From the NCBI GenBank assembly GCA_009360345.1, contig SPDP01000001.1, forward strand, positions 310,001-374,000: 64,000 nucleotides of DNA. Direction: 5' to 3'. Source of the DNA: Alcaligenaceae bacterium SAGV5. Lineage in GTDB: Bacteria > Pseudomonadota > Gammaproteobacteria > Burkholderiales > Burkholderiaceae_B. Positions within the stretch are counted from its first letter, which is position 1. Every line of letters begins with the position of its first letter. The notes under the pieces are model-generated. The model ran no database searches. It was not told the DNA's origin and saw nothing but the letters and a program-made list of their open reading frames with translations. A program made the position numbers and the translations under genes. Below are positions 53,063 to 61,807 of this stretch, one piece after another.

Positions 53063-53082
53063 CCCCTACTTCTCGGCTTTCC

Positions 53083-53904
53083 ATGCGCAGCCTGTTCGTC
53101 GTCTTGCTTCTGGCCAACGTGGCGCTTTTCGCCCTGGATCGCGGCTGGTTCGGCCAACCCTTGTCGGAACGCGGCCGCGACCCCGCCCGGATGCGCTCGG
53201 AACTGCGCGCCGACACGATCCAGGTTCCCAGGCTGCCCGGCATCAACGCCGCCGACGAAACGCCGTCCGCGCCCGCGGCCGACCCGCCGGACGCCGCCCC
53301 GGAAGCCACCGGGCTCCCGGCGGGCGCCCTCATTCCCACCTCCGCCTCCGCCGACGCCCTCCCGGAGCAGGACGTTCCCGACGCCGCGCCGGCGCTTGCA
53401 CCCGCCGCCACTGCGGCCGATCCGTCCCCGCCACGCGCCCCCGCTCCGCTGGCCTGCGTGGAATGGGGCACCTTCAGCGAAGCCGATCTCATCATCGCCA
53501 GGAAATGGGCGAACGAACACCTGCCGGCCGCCAGGCAGGGCGCGCGGCGCGAACCGGGCAAACCGGGCTGGATGGTCATCATTCCCCCGCTGCCCAGCGC
53601 ATCGGCCGCACAGGCCGCCGCCGCCCAGCTCGGCAAGAATGGCGTCAGGGATTACTTCGTCATCCAGGAAGGCAGCCCGCTCCAGCATGCCATTTCACTG
53701 GGCGTATTCAGCACCGAGGCCGCCGCGAAAAAACAGGCCGCCGTCCTGCTGGGCCAGGGCGTACGCAACGCCAAGGTCATCTCGCGCTCGACCCAGGGCG
53801 GCAAGAGCTGGCTGCGCCTGGACGGCGTCGCCGCGGCCGACCGCCGGGCCATGGAGGGCGCGCGCGGCCTGTTCGACCGCCCCACGGTGCGCGACTGCCG
53901 CTGA
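53083..53904 (+). CDS. SPOR-domain protein
   Basis: The 273-residue protein has an N-terminal signal or membrane anchor ('SLFVVLLLANVALFALDRGWF'), a long alanine/proline-rich linker (about 45-125), and a C-terminal SPOR domain ('CVEWGTFSEADLIIARKWANEHLP', 'GSPLQHAISLGVFSTEAAAKKQAAVLLGQGV'). SPOR domains bind peptidoglycan with stripped stems at the division site. It follows coaX by 20 bases and is convergent with rfaE2. In related genomes a SPOR protein occupies the same place after coaX. Confidence 0.85.
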   Translation: MRSLFVVLLLANVALFALDRGWFGQPLSERGRDPARMRSELRADTIQVPRLPGINAADETPSAPAADPPDAAPEATGLPAGALIPTSASADALPEQDVPDAAPALAPAATAADPSPPRAPAPLACVEWGTFSEADLIIARKWANEHLPAARQGARREPGKPGWMVIIPPLPSASAAQAAAAQLGKNGVRDYFVIQEGSPLQHAISLGVFSTEAAAKKQAAVLLGQGVRNAKVISRSTQGGKSWLRLDGVAAADRRAMEGARGLFDRPTVRDCR

Positions 53905-53910
53905 CGGCGC

Positions 53911-54390
53911 TCAGCGCGTCCGGATGCGCTGCACGAGCTTGGTGGTCGAGCGGTCGTGCTCGAAATCGATGGCCACCGCGTCACCGCCCCAACTGCGCAC
54001 CAGGGCGGTCTCGGGCAACGTCTCCATGTCGTAGTCGCCGCCCTTGACGATCAGGTCGGGCCGCAATTGGCCGATCAGTTCCAGCGGGGTGTCCTGGTCG
54101 AACCACGTCACCGCGTCCACCGAGGCCAGCGACGCCAGCAGCGCGGCACGGTCGTCCTGGCCGTTCAGCGGCCGGTCCGGCCCCTTGCCCAGCCGGCGCG
54201 CCGAGGCGTCGGTGTTGATCGCCACGATCAGCATCGCGCCCAGTTGCGCGGCGGCGTCCAGGTACGTGACATGACCGCGGTGCAGGATGTCGAACACCCC
54301 GTTGGTGAAGACCAGCGGGCGCGGCCAGCCCGCACGGGCGGCCACGCACTCGGCGGGACTGAATATCTTGGATTCGAAGCGGGCTGGCAC
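53911..54390 (-). CDS. rfaE2: D-glycero-beta-D-manno-heptose 1-phosphate adenylyltransferase
   Basis: The 159-residue protein is the nucleotidyltransferase half of HldE as a stand-alone enzyme, giving ADP-heptose for lipopolysaccharide core. It shows 'LVFTNGVFDILHRGHVTYLDAA' with the HxGH-type motif, 'INTDASARRLGKGPDRPLNGQDDRAALLASL', 'LRPDLIVKGGDYD' and 'RSTTKLVQRIR'. GTG 54390 is the best start in frame; the frame is open far upstream as an antisense shadow of the response regulator gene. It is convergent with the SPOR gene and divergent from the two-component genes. Confidence 0.9.
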   Translation of the reverse strand: MPARFESKIFSPAECVAARAGWPRPLVFTNGVFDILHRGHVTYLDAAAQLGAMLIVAINTDASARRLGKGPDRPLNGQDDRAALLASLASVDAVTWFDQDTPLELIGQLRPDLIVKGGDYDMETLPETALVRSWGGDAVAIDFEHDRSTTKLVQRIRTR

Positions 54391-54504
54391 GGTCTGGCGG
54401 CGCGTAAATGGCGGAACGGCCCATTGTAGAGGGCTTCGGCGCGCGCATGGGCGATACACTGTGCGCGTCCATGGCCGGGAGCTGCCCCGGGACGAGGAAA
54501 TGCG

Positions 54505-55164
54505 ATGCGACTGCTGCTGGTCGAAGACGATCCGATGATAGGCGAGAGCGTGCTGGACGTCCTGCGCGCCGAACACTATGCCGTCGACTGGGTCAAGAAC
54601 GCCGGAAGCGCGGACACCGCCTTGCGCACCGAGACCTACGACCTGGTGCTGCTCGACCTGGGACTGCCCGACGGCGACGGATTGTCGGTGCTGCGCGAGC
54701 TGCGCGCGCGCAAGGCGCGCACTCCCGTCATCATCGCCACGGCGCGCGACGCCATCGACCAGCGCATCGCCGGCCTGGACGCCGGCGCCGACGACTATGT
54801 GGTCAAGCCGTACGACGTGGATGAGATCCTGGCCCGCATCCGCGCGCTGATCCGCCGCAGCGCGGGGCGGGCCGAACCGCTGTACGAGCACGACGGCGTC
54901 GTTCTCGACCCCGCCACCCACACCGCCACCGTCGACGGCCAGTCGGTCACGCTCACCGCCAAGGAATGGGCCGTGCTCGAACCCCTGCTGGCGCGGCCCG
55001 GCCTCATCCTCTCGCGCGCCCAGCTGGAAGAAAAACTCTACAGCTGGAAGGACGAAATCAGCAGCAACGCGGTCGAGGTCTACATCCATGGCCTGCGCAA
55101 GAAACTGGGCGCGCAATTCATCCAGACCGTGCGCGGCGTCGGCTACGTCATCCCCAAATCATGA
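54505..55164 (+). CDS. OmpR/PhoB-family response regulator
   Basis: The 219-residue protein has a receiver domain ('LLLVEDDPMIGESVLDVLRAE', phospho-acceptor D51 in LVLLDLGLPDGDG, 'KPYDVDEILARI') and a winged-helix C-terminus ('LTAKEWAVLEPLLARPGLILSRAQLEEKLYSWKDEISSNAVEVYIHGLRKK' region, with 'GVGYVIP' at the end). It groups with QseB/TctD-like regulators. Its stop overlaps the kinase start (ATGA). The signal is unknown. Confidence 0.93.
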   Translation: MRLLLVEDDPMIGESVLDVLRAEHYAVDWVKNAGSADTALRTETYDLVLLDLGLPDGDGLSVLRELRARKARTPVIIATARDAIDQRIAGLDAGADDYVVKPYDVDEILARIRALIRRSAGRAEPLYEHDGVVLDPATHTATVDGQSVTLTAKEWAVLEPLLARPGLILSRAQLEEKLYSWKDEISSNAVEVYIHGLRKKLGAQFIQTVRGVGYVIPKS

Positions 55165-56486
55165 AACTCGTGCCCGGCCATTCCCTGCGCGCCCGCCTGC
55201 TGGCCTTCCTGCTGGCCGCCATCTTCCTGGCCGCGCTGGTACAGGGCGCCATCGCCTATCGCGGCGCGCTGGTCCAGACCGACGAAATCTTCGACCATCT
55301 ATTGCAGCGCACCGCGGAATCGCTCAGCAGCGGCAGTCCGCTGTTCAGCACCGGACCGGAAGGCGGGCTGCTGGACGACCCGGCCGCGCGCGACCTCATC
55401 ATCCAGATCTGGACGCCGGACGGCGTGCGCCTGTTCCGCTCCACGCCCAGGCTGGTCCTGCCCGATCGCATCATCCTGGGCTTCTCCACCGTCGAGGCCG
55501 ACGGCGCCGTCTACCGCATGTATTCGCTGGAGGCGCCGCGGCAGATCATCCAGGTCGCCCAGGACGTACGGGTGCGCACCGGCACGGCGCGGTCGCTCGC
55601 GCTGCGCACGATCTGGCCCATCGCGGCCATGGCGCCGCTGCTGATGCTGGTGGTCTGGTGGGTCATCAGCCTGTCCCTGGGGCCGGTGGACCGCACTCGC
55701 CGCCAGGTCGCGTCGCGCCAGGCCGACGACCTGTCTCCGGTCAGCGAATCGGATCTGCCCGACGAAGTACGGCCCCTGGTCCATGAACTCAATCTCCTGC
55801 TCAGCCGCGTCCGCCAGGCCTTCGACGCGCAGAAGCAATTCGTGGGCGACGCCGCGCACGAATTGCGCTCGCCGCTGGCCGCGCTCAAGCTGCAATTGCA
55901 GTCGCTGCGCCGCGCCGGGGACGATGCCACCCGCCAGGTGGCGGTGGCCCGTCTGGCGGCAGGCATAGACCGCGCCACCCGGCTGGTCGAGCAACTGCTG
56001 TCCCTGGCCCGCCAGGAAGCACAGGGACCGGCGCTCGCGCCGCTGGACCTGGGCGACGTGGTCCGGACCGCGCTGGCCGACCTCCTGCCCCAGGCCCACG
56101 CGCGCGGCGTGGACATCGGCATGGAAGGCGCCGCCAGCGCACGTGTGGCGGGCCAGGACGAGGCCCTGGTCCTGCTGGTGCGCAACCTGCTGGAAAACGC
56201 CGTCAAATACGCCCCCGAAGCGGGGCGCGTGGACGTCCGGCTATCGTCCGACGCGCAAGGCGTCACGCTGGACGTGGACGACGATGGCCCCGGCATTCCC
56301 CTGGTCGAACGCAGCCGCGTCTTCGACCGCTTCTACCGCGCCCAGGCGGCCGACACCCCCGGCAGCGGCCTGGGCCTGGCCATCGTCAAGGCCATCGCCG
56401 ATCGTCACCACGCCACGATAGAGCTGCTCGACTCCCCCCTGGGCGGCCTGCGCGCGAGAGTGAGGTTCCCCCCCCCTACGCGCTGA
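55161..56486 (+). CDS. Sensor histidine kinase (QseC/TctE-like)
   Basis: The 441-residue kinase has two membrane helices (about 12-32 and 155-178) around a short 2CSK_N periplasmic domain ('DEIFDHLLQRTAESLSSG'). It has a HAMP-like linker, the phospho-acceptor in 'GDAAHELRSPLAALKLQLQ', and N, D/G boxes 'NLLENAVKYAP', 'DDGPGIP' and 'GSGLGLAIVKAI'. ATG 55161 overlaps the response regulator stop. The last six codons (PPPTR and stop) lie within the left arm of the 249-bp palindrome, so the element has replaced or extended the natural end. Confidence 0.92.
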   Translation: MKLVPGHSLRARLLAFLLAAIFLAALVQGAIAYRGALVQTDEIFDHLLQRTAESLSSGSPLFSTGPEGGLLDDPAARDLIIQIWTPDGVRLFRSTPRLVLPDRIILGFSTVEADGAVYRMYSLEAPRQIIQVAQDVRVRTGTARSLALRTIWPIAAMAPLLMLVVWWVISLSLGPVDRTRRQVASRQADDLSPVSESDLPDEVRPLVHELNLLLSRVRQAFDAQKQFVGDAAHELRSPLAALKLQLQSLRRAGDDATRQVAVARLAAGIDRATRLVEQLLSLARQEAQGPALAPLDLGDVVRTALADLLPQAHARGVDIGMEGAASARVAGQDEALVLLVRNLLENAVKYAPEAGRVDVRLSSDAQGVTLDVDDDGPGIPLVERSRVFDRFYRAQAADTPGSGLGLAIVKAIADRHHATIELLDSPLGGLRARVRFPPPTR

Positions 56487-56717
56487 CGCGCGCCCCCCAG
56501 GGGGCGAAACCGGCGGACCGGCAAAGCCGGATCCGCGGTTTCCTGGATCTAGTGGGACCATCTTGGGTCGTGGCGCAGTTGCTACCGCCGGCAGCCAGCG
56601 ATAGCAACAGTGCTTCAGTCCAAGAGGCTTTCCCCAGACCCAGGAAACCGCGGATCCGGCTTTGCCGGTCCGCCGGTTTCGCCCCCTGGGGGGCGCGCGT
56701 CAGCGCGTAGGGGGGGG
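56469..56717. repeat. 249-bp near-palindromic element (possible REPIN/MITE)
   Basis: The left arm 56469-56546 and right arm 56640-56717 are perfectly complementary over 78 bases. The 93-base middle is an imperfect palindrome about the same centre (56593): for example GTTGCTA (56578-56584) pairs with TAGCAAC (56602-56608), and CTTGG at 56562-56566 pairs with CCAAG. Each arm contains inner palindromes such as GGACCGGCAAAGCCGGATCC. The left arm overlaps the kinase's last codons; the right arm ends about 70 bases before the degP start. A large RNA or DNA hairpin is expected. No coding sequence is seen. Confidence 0.9.
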
Positions 56718-56787
56718 TCTTAAGTTCCATTTAAGACAACCACTCCACCATGACGCCATGTCTCATCACCTGGCACAGGAGCCCACC

Positions 56788-58245
56788 ATGAACACCCGCA
56801 AATTCTCCGCTTCGCACCTGGCCGTGGTGCTGGTTGCCGCCGGCGTGTTCGGCGCCGCCGGCGCCACCGCGTTCCAGCGCGCCTCCACCACGCAAGCCAT
56901 GCCGGTCTCCGCCGCAAGCACGCTGGCGGCCGCGCCCGTGGGCTCGGTGACACCTCCCGATTTCTCGCAGATCACGCAGCGCTACGGCCCGGCCGTGGTC
57001 AACATCAGCGTGACCGGCACCACCAAGGTCTCTGACGACGAAGGCGATCCGTTCGCCCAGTTCTTCCGCGGCTTCCCCGGCTATCCCGGCGGGGGTGGCG
57101 GCGGCACGCATAGCGTGCCGATGCGCGGCCAGGGCTCCGGCTTCATCGTCAGTTCCGACGGCATCATCCTGACCAACGCCCACGTGGTGAAGGACGCCAA
57201 GGAAGTCACCGTCAAGCTGACCGACCGGCGCGAATTCCGCGCCAAGGTGCTGGGTTCGGATCCGCAGACCGACGTCGCCGTGCTGAAGATCGACGCCCGC
57301 AACCTGCCGGTGGTGGTCGTGGGCAATCCCAACGACCTGCGCGTAGGCGAATGGGTGCTGGCCATCGGCTCGCCCTACGGCCTGGAGAACACGGTGACGG
57401 CGGGCGTGGTCAGCGCCAAGGGCCGCTCGCTGCCCAACGACGGCTCGGTGCCGTTCATCCAGACCGATGCCGCCGTCAACCCGGGCAACTCGGGCGGGCC
57501 GCTGTTCAACTCGCGCGGCGAAGTGGTCGGCATCAACTCGCAGATCTACAGCCAGACCGGCGGCTATCAAGGCCTGTCGTTCGCCATCCCGATCGACGTG
57601 GCGGCCAAGGTCAAGGACCAGATCGTCGCGCATGGCGAGGTTCACCACGCCCGCCTGGGCGTCACCATCCAGGAGGTCAACCAGGCGCTGGCCGACTCGT
57701 TCAAGCTGGACTCCCCCACCGGCGCGCTGGTCGCCAGCGTGGAAAAGAACAGCCCCGCGGACAAGGCCGGCCTGAAGTCCGGCGACATCATCCGCAAGAT
57801 CGACGGCAAGCCCGTGGTGGCCTCGGGCGACCTGCCCGCGGTGATCAGCCTGGCCACGCCGGGGCAGGAGGTCAAGCTGGAGGTATGGCGCAATGGCTCG
57901 CCGCACGACATCGTCGCCAAGCTGGGCAGCGCCAAGGCCGAAGCCACGGCCAGCGCCGATACGCGCGGCGGCGCCGCGCACGGCCGGCTGGGCCTGGCGC
58001 TGCGTCCGCTGACCCCGCAGGAACAGATGGCCGTGGGCGGCAGCGGTGGACTGGTGGTCGAGCAGGTGGGCGGTCCGGCCGAACAGGCCGGCATCGAACC
58101 CGGGGACCTGCTGCTGTCGCTGAACGGCGTCCCGGTGCAGAGTGTCGAACAGGTACGCTCGCTGGTCGCGAAATCGGGCAAGAACGTGGCGCTGCTCGTG
58201 CAGCGTGGCGACGCCAAGATCTTCGTGCCCGTGCAGCTCGGCTGA
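56788..58245 (+). CDS. Periplasmic serine endoprotease, DegP/DegQ (MucD) family
   Basis: The 485-residue protein has an N-terminal export signal ('AVVLVAAGVFGAAGATAFQ'), a trypsin-like domain with catalytic H in LTNAHVV, D in TDVAVLK and S in GNSGGPL, and two PDZ domains ('GVTIQEVNQALADSFKLDSPTGALVAS', 'GALGLALRPLTPQEQ'-type and 'GLVVEQVGGPAEQAGIEPGDLLLSL'). It degrades or refolds misfolded periplasmic proteins. Start ATG 56788 has AGGAG upstream; an in-frame ATG at 56758 is less likely. It follows the two-component genes on the same strand, an arrangement often seen with envelope stress. Confidence 0.93.
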   Translation: MNTRKFSASHLAVVLVAAGVFGAAGATAFQRASTTQAMPVSAASTLAAAPVGSVTPPDFSQITQRYGPAVVNISVTGTTKVSDDEGDPFAQFFRGFPGYPGGGGGGTHSVPMRGQGSGFIVSSDGIILTNAHVVKDAKEVTVKLTDRREFRAKVLGSDPQTDVAVLKIDARNLPVVVVGNPNDLRVGEWVLAIGSPYGLENTVTAGVVSAKGRSLPNDGSVPFIQTDAAVNPGNSGGPLFNSRGEVVGINSQIYSQTGGYQGLSFAIPIDVAAKVKDQIVAHGEVHHARLGVTIQEVNQALADSFKLDSPTGALVASVEKNSPADKAGLKSGDIIRKIDGKPVVASGDLPAVISLATPGQEVKLEVWRNGSPHDIVAKLGSAKAEATASADTRGGAAHGRLGLALRPLTPQEQMAVGGSGGLVVEQVGGPAEQAGIEPGDLLLSLNGVPVQSVEQVRSLVAKSGKNVALLVQRGDAKIFVPVQLG

Positions 58246-58258
58246 CCGCCTGGCGCCC

Positions 58259-58288
58259 CTGCCGGGGCCCCGCCCCGGCAGCCTTTCT
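58259..58288 (+). terminator. Intrinsic terminator after the DegP-family gene
   Basis: CTGCCGGGGC (58259-58268) and GCCCCGGCAG (58272-58281) form a 10-bp stem with a 3-base loop, followed by CCTTTCT. A second GC hairpin (near 58289-58320) follows and may act for the convergent gene. Confidence 0.75.
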
Positions 58289-58391
58289 CCGGCCGCCGCC
58301 CTACCGGGCGGGCGGCCGGTTCAGTTTGCGCTGGCGGCTTTGCCGGGACATGGCTCTGGCGGGCTGGTCGACGACCCTGGCCCGGCGGGCC

Positions 58392-59231
58392 TCAACCGGC
58401 GGCCAGTTCCTTGCGGTAGCGGTTGAGGTCCTGCACGGTCGCGAAGCTGCGGCCCAGCAGGGTCGACATGTTGTGCAGGATGCGGTCGGCCACCTTGCCC
58501 TCCCACTCCCGGTCGAACTGGATCTGGTCGTCCAGCCAGCGGTCGAGCCAGCCCGGCTCGGGCAGCCGGGATTGCACGGTGTCATTGGGAAACAGGCTCT
58601 TGTTGACGTGCAGGTTGGTCGGGTGCAGCGCCTGCGAGGTGCGCTTGGCCGACGCCATCAACACGCCTATCTTGGCAAAGGCGGCCCGCGCCTGGTCGGC
58701 CAGCTCCTTGCCCCGCTCGGTCAGCGCCCGCCTCATGTAGCGCAGGTAGGCCCCGGCATGGCGGGCCTCGTCCTGCGCGATGAGTTTGTAGATGGCCTTG
58801 ATGACCGGCTCGCTGTGCCACTGCGCGGCGCGGCGGTACCAATGGTTGAGCCGGATTTCGCCGCAGAAATGCAGCGTCAGGGTTTCGAGGGCGGGCGCGG
58901 TGTCGAACTCGAAACGCACATGATGCAGTTCGTCCTCGGTCGGCAGCATGTCGGGACGGAAGCGCCGCAGATATTCCTGCAGCACCAGCGAATGCTTCTG
59001 CTCTTCATAGAACCAGATCGACATGAAGGCGCTGAAGTCGCTGTCCCCGCGGTTGTCGCGCAGGAACATCTCGGTAGCCGGCAGCGCCGACCACTCGGTG
59101 ATCGCGTTCATCTTGATCGTATGCGCCTGCTCGTCGGTCAGCAGACTGGCGTCGAACTGATCCCACGGCACGTCCTTTCCCATGTCCCAGCGCACGGACT
59201 CCAGGGATTTGAATAGTTCCGGGTACAGCAT
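58392..59231 (-). CDS. Ferritin-like acyl-ACP desaturase family protein
   Basis: The 279-residue protein has two diiron motif pairs of the soluble acyl-ACP desaturase type: E in 'ITEWSALPATEMFLRD', EEQKH in 'YEEQKHSLVLQEYL', and DEARH in 'AQDEARHAGAYLRYM', with E in 'FCGEIRLNHWY'. The fold should be a four-helix bundle. Whether it desaturates an acyl chain or does other diiron chemistry cannot be decided. ATG 59231 gives the conserved start; a longer frame upstream is not supported. It is convergent with the DegP gene. Confidence 0.8.
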   Translation of the reverse strand: MLYPELFKSLESVRWDMGKDVPWDQFDASLLTDEQAHTIKMNAITEWSALPATEMFLRDNRGDSDFSAFMSIWFYEEQKHSLVLQEYLRRFRPDMLPTEDELHHVRFEFDTAPALETLTLHFCGEIRLNHWYRRAAQWHSEPVIKAIYKLIAQDEARHAGAYLRYMRRALTERGKELADQARAAFAKIGVLMASAKRTSQALHPTNLHVNKSLFPNDTVQSRLPEPGWLDRWLDDQIQFDREWEGKVADRILHNMSTLLGRSFATVQDLNRYRKELAAG

Positions 59232-59376
59232 GATGGGCCCTTGTATGGAAGCCGGCAGCTTGGGCGTTCCAAGTCGCCGGAAGTCGGCGAAGGATATAGC
59301 GGGAGTCTTACCCCCGCGTGACACATTCCCTCCGGATCCGGCCGGGCGTGGCGCAGGACGCGCCTGTAACAGGCGT

Positions 59377-60810
59377 TTACAGGACCGGATGCAGCGCGGG
59401 CCGGACGCGCGACCGCACGACTTGGGGAAGCAGGCTGCCGGCCCAGATGCCGACGAAACCCGCCAGCAGTCCCGCCAATTGTGGCGGAAAATCTTCCGCG
59501 GCAAAAGCCCTGACCAGCAACCAGGCCGCCACCCCCATCACCGACGACAGCAGCGCGCCCTGGGTGGTCGCGCGCCGCCAGTACAAACCCATCAGCAGCG
59601 GCACGAAAGCCCCGACCAGCGTGACGGTATAGGCGCCCGCCACCATCTCGTAGATGCTGTCGGACGTGTTCAGCGCGAACGTCAGCACGCACAGTCCGAA
59701 CAGCACCACGGAGACGCGCATCGCGCGCAGGAAATGCTTGTCCGACATGCCCGGCAGGAAATGGCGCAGGATGTTCTCGGCGAAGGTGGTGGACGGCGCC
59801 AGCAGCGTGGCCGAGGCGGTCGACATGATGGCCGACAGCAGCGCGCCGAAGAAGAATACCTGCGCCACCGTGGGCATGCGCTGGAGAATGAAGGTGGGCA
59901 GGATCTTCTGTGGATCCTCCTGCATGAGCGATCCGACCGTCTCGGGCATCACGCTGAAAGCGGCCACGCCGATGTACATGGGGATGCAGGCGAACACCAG
60001 GTAGAGCAGCCCGCCGATGACCGGACCGCGCCGGGCCGTGTCCACGTCCTTGGACGACATCACGCGCTGGTAGACGTCCTGCTGGGGGATCGAGCCCAGC
60101 ATCATCGTGACCAGCGCGGCGAAGAAGAACAACACATCGTGGGTCGTGGCGGGCGGCAGGAAATTGAGCAGGTCGCGGCTGGTCGCCTCGTGCACGATCA
60201 CGCCCACGCCGCCGGCGAGGTCGGTGGCGAAATAGGCGATGGTGAAGAGCCCGGCCACGATCACGATCATCTGGAAGAAATCGGTCAGCGCGACCGACCA
60301 CATGCCGCCGAACAGCGTATAGGTCATCACGATCAGCGTGCCGATGATCATGCCATGGGTCTGCGAGAACACCCCCGGATCGAGCATGTGGAACACCAGT
60401 CCCAACGCCTTGACCTGCGCGGCCACCCACCCCAGGTACGAGATGATGATCGCCAGGCTCATGATGACCTCGACGATGGGGCCGTAGCGTTCGCGGTAGT
60501 AGTCGCCCAGCGTCAGCAGGTTGTGCCGGTAGAGCCGCGCGGCGAAGAACACGCCCACCAGCACCAGGCACATCGACGCGCCGAACGGATCCTCGACCAC
60601 GCCCCCCAACCCTTCCCGCACGAACACGGCTGACACGCCCAGCACGGCCTCGGAGCCGAACCAGGTGGCGAAGGTCGTGGCAACCACGATGAACAGGGGC
60701 AGCGACCGGCCGGCCACCGCATAGTCAGTCGAGTTCGACACCCGGCGGGCGGCGACCACGCCTATGCAGATGGAAACCAGCAGGTAGAGCAAGACGAACC
60801 AGAACACCAT
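59377..60810 (-). CDS. Sodium:solute symporter family protein
   Basis: The 477-residue membrane protein has about 13 hydrophobic segments and the SSS pattern: 'GRSLPLFIVVATTFATWFGSEAVLG', 'GDYYRERYGPIVEVIMSLAIIISYLGWVAAQVKALG' region, 'GGMWSVALTDFFQMIVIV', 'SIPQQDVYQRVMSSKDVDTARRG', and 'AIMSTASATLLAPSTTFAENIL'. It would import a small organic substrate with sodium. ATG 60810 is used (MVFWFVLLYLL); an earlier ATG at 60900 is in frame but adds a basic tail. The substrate is unknown. Confidence 0.88.
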   Translation of the reverse strand: MVFWFVLLYLLVSICIGVVAARRVSNSTDYAVAGRSLPLFIVVATTFATWFGSEAVLGVSAVFVREGLGGVVEDPFGASMCLVLVGVFFAARLYRHNLLTLGDYYRERYGPIVEVIMSLAIIISYLGWVAAQVKALGLVFHMLDPGVFSQTHGMIIGTLIVMTYTLFGGMWSVALTDFFQMIVIVAGLFTIAYFATDLAGGVGVIVHEATSRDLLNFLPPATTHDVLFFFAALVTMMLGSIPQQDVYQRVMSSKDVDTARRGPVIGGLLYLVFACIPMYIGVAAFSVMPETVGSLMQEDPQKILPTFILQRMPTVAQVFFFGALLSAIMSTASATLLAPSTTFAENILRHFLPGMSDKHFLRAMRVSVVLFGLCVLTFALNTSDSIYEMVAGAYTVTLVGAFVPLLMGLYWRRATTQGALLSSVMGVAAWLLVRAFAAEDFPPQLAGLLAGFVGIWAGSLLPQVVRSRVRPALHPVL

Positions 60811-60963
60811 GATGCCGAGCCCACCCGGGGAAAAAAGCCAAAACCGCGCGAGTATCGCACAGCGGGCGGGGGCTTTCCAGGGCCGCCGGAACAGGTCCAT
60901 TGATGTGCGGGCAGGGGCGCCGGGCCCGCACCACGGTGGGGCCCGGAACGCTTCCGCAGGCGG

Positions 60964-61722
60964 TCAGAAACAGAGATACAGGCCCAACAGGCCGAGCCCC
61001 GCGAAAAACCCCCGGCGGAACGCCGCGGGGCTGATGCGGCGGCGCAGATGCTGGCCCGCCCACATGCCCGCCATGGCCGGCACCAGGGCCACCAGGGACG
61101 CGGCCATCTGTTGGTAGCCCAGGGCGCCGCCCCGGGCCAGCGCCACGGCCAGCGCCAGCGTCGAGACCGTGAAGGCCATCCCCAGCGCCTGCACCAGTTC
61201 GTCCCTGGCCAGGCCCAGCGCCTGCAGATAGGGCACGGCGGGGATCACGAACACGCCCGTGGCAGCCGTCACCGCGCCCGTCGCCAGGCCGGCCAACGCC
61301 CCCAGCCTGCGTTCGGCGCCGGGCGGCACGCGCAGTTGGACAGCCGTCAGGCCGAAGGCCGCGTACAACACCAGGGCCACGCCCAGCGCCCGGACCGCCC
61401 AGGGCTGCGATCCCGTGCCGGCCAGCGCCGCCGTCAGCCAGGTCCCCGCCACGACCCCCGCCAGCAGGGGCCACAGGCGTTTCGCCAGATGCAGGAACCG
61501 CCCGCCGGCGGCCAGTTGCCAGACGTTGGTCACCATGGACGGCACCACGAGCAGCGCCGCGGCCTGCGCCGGAACCATGGCCAGGCCCAGCAGCCCCATG
61601 GCGACGGTGGGCAGCCCCAGGCCGATGACGCCCTTGACGGCGCCGGCCACGAAGAAGGTGCCGAGGATAAGAAGAATCAGGGGCCAGCTGGCCACGGAAT
61701 ACATCGAGAGCAGAGAGTCCAT
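60964..61722 (-). CDS. TauE/SafE-family membrane permease
   Basis: The 252-residue protein has about 7-8 hydrophobic segments and the TauE/SafE pattern: 'LILGTFFVAGAVKGVIGLGLPTVAMGLLGL', 'GRFLHLAKRLWPLLAGVVAGTWLTAALAG', and 'GALAGLATGAVTAATGVFVIPAVPYLQALGL'. Members move sulfite, sulfonates or related anions. ATG 61722 is used; a TTG start at 61740 is in frame. It is on the same strand as the symporter, 153 bases upstream of it, with no sign of functional linkage. Confidence 0.87.
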   Translation of the reverse strand: MDSLLSMYSVASWPLILLILGTFFVAGAVKGVIGLGLPTVAMGLLGLAMVPAQAAALLVVPSMVTNVWQLAAGGRFLHLAKRLWPLLAGVVAGTWLTAALAGTGSQPWAVRALGVALVLYAAFGLTAVQLRVPPGAERRLGALAGLATGAVTAATGVFVIPAVPYLQALGLARDELVQALGMAFTVSTLALAVALARGGALGYQQMAASLVALVPAMAGMWAGQHLRRRISPAAFRRGFFAGLGLLGLYLCF

Positions 61723-61807
61723 GGCGCCATGCTGCCGCAAGCCGCGCCGGCTGGAAATGCGGATTACGCGGATCCAGCCTTCGGAAAATCCGGAGCCAGG
61801 AACAACC

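Noticed and set aside
59182..60633. Long plus-strand frame opposite the symporter gene
   Set aside because: His- and Arg-rich translation without membrane pattern; it is the complement of a conserved transporter.
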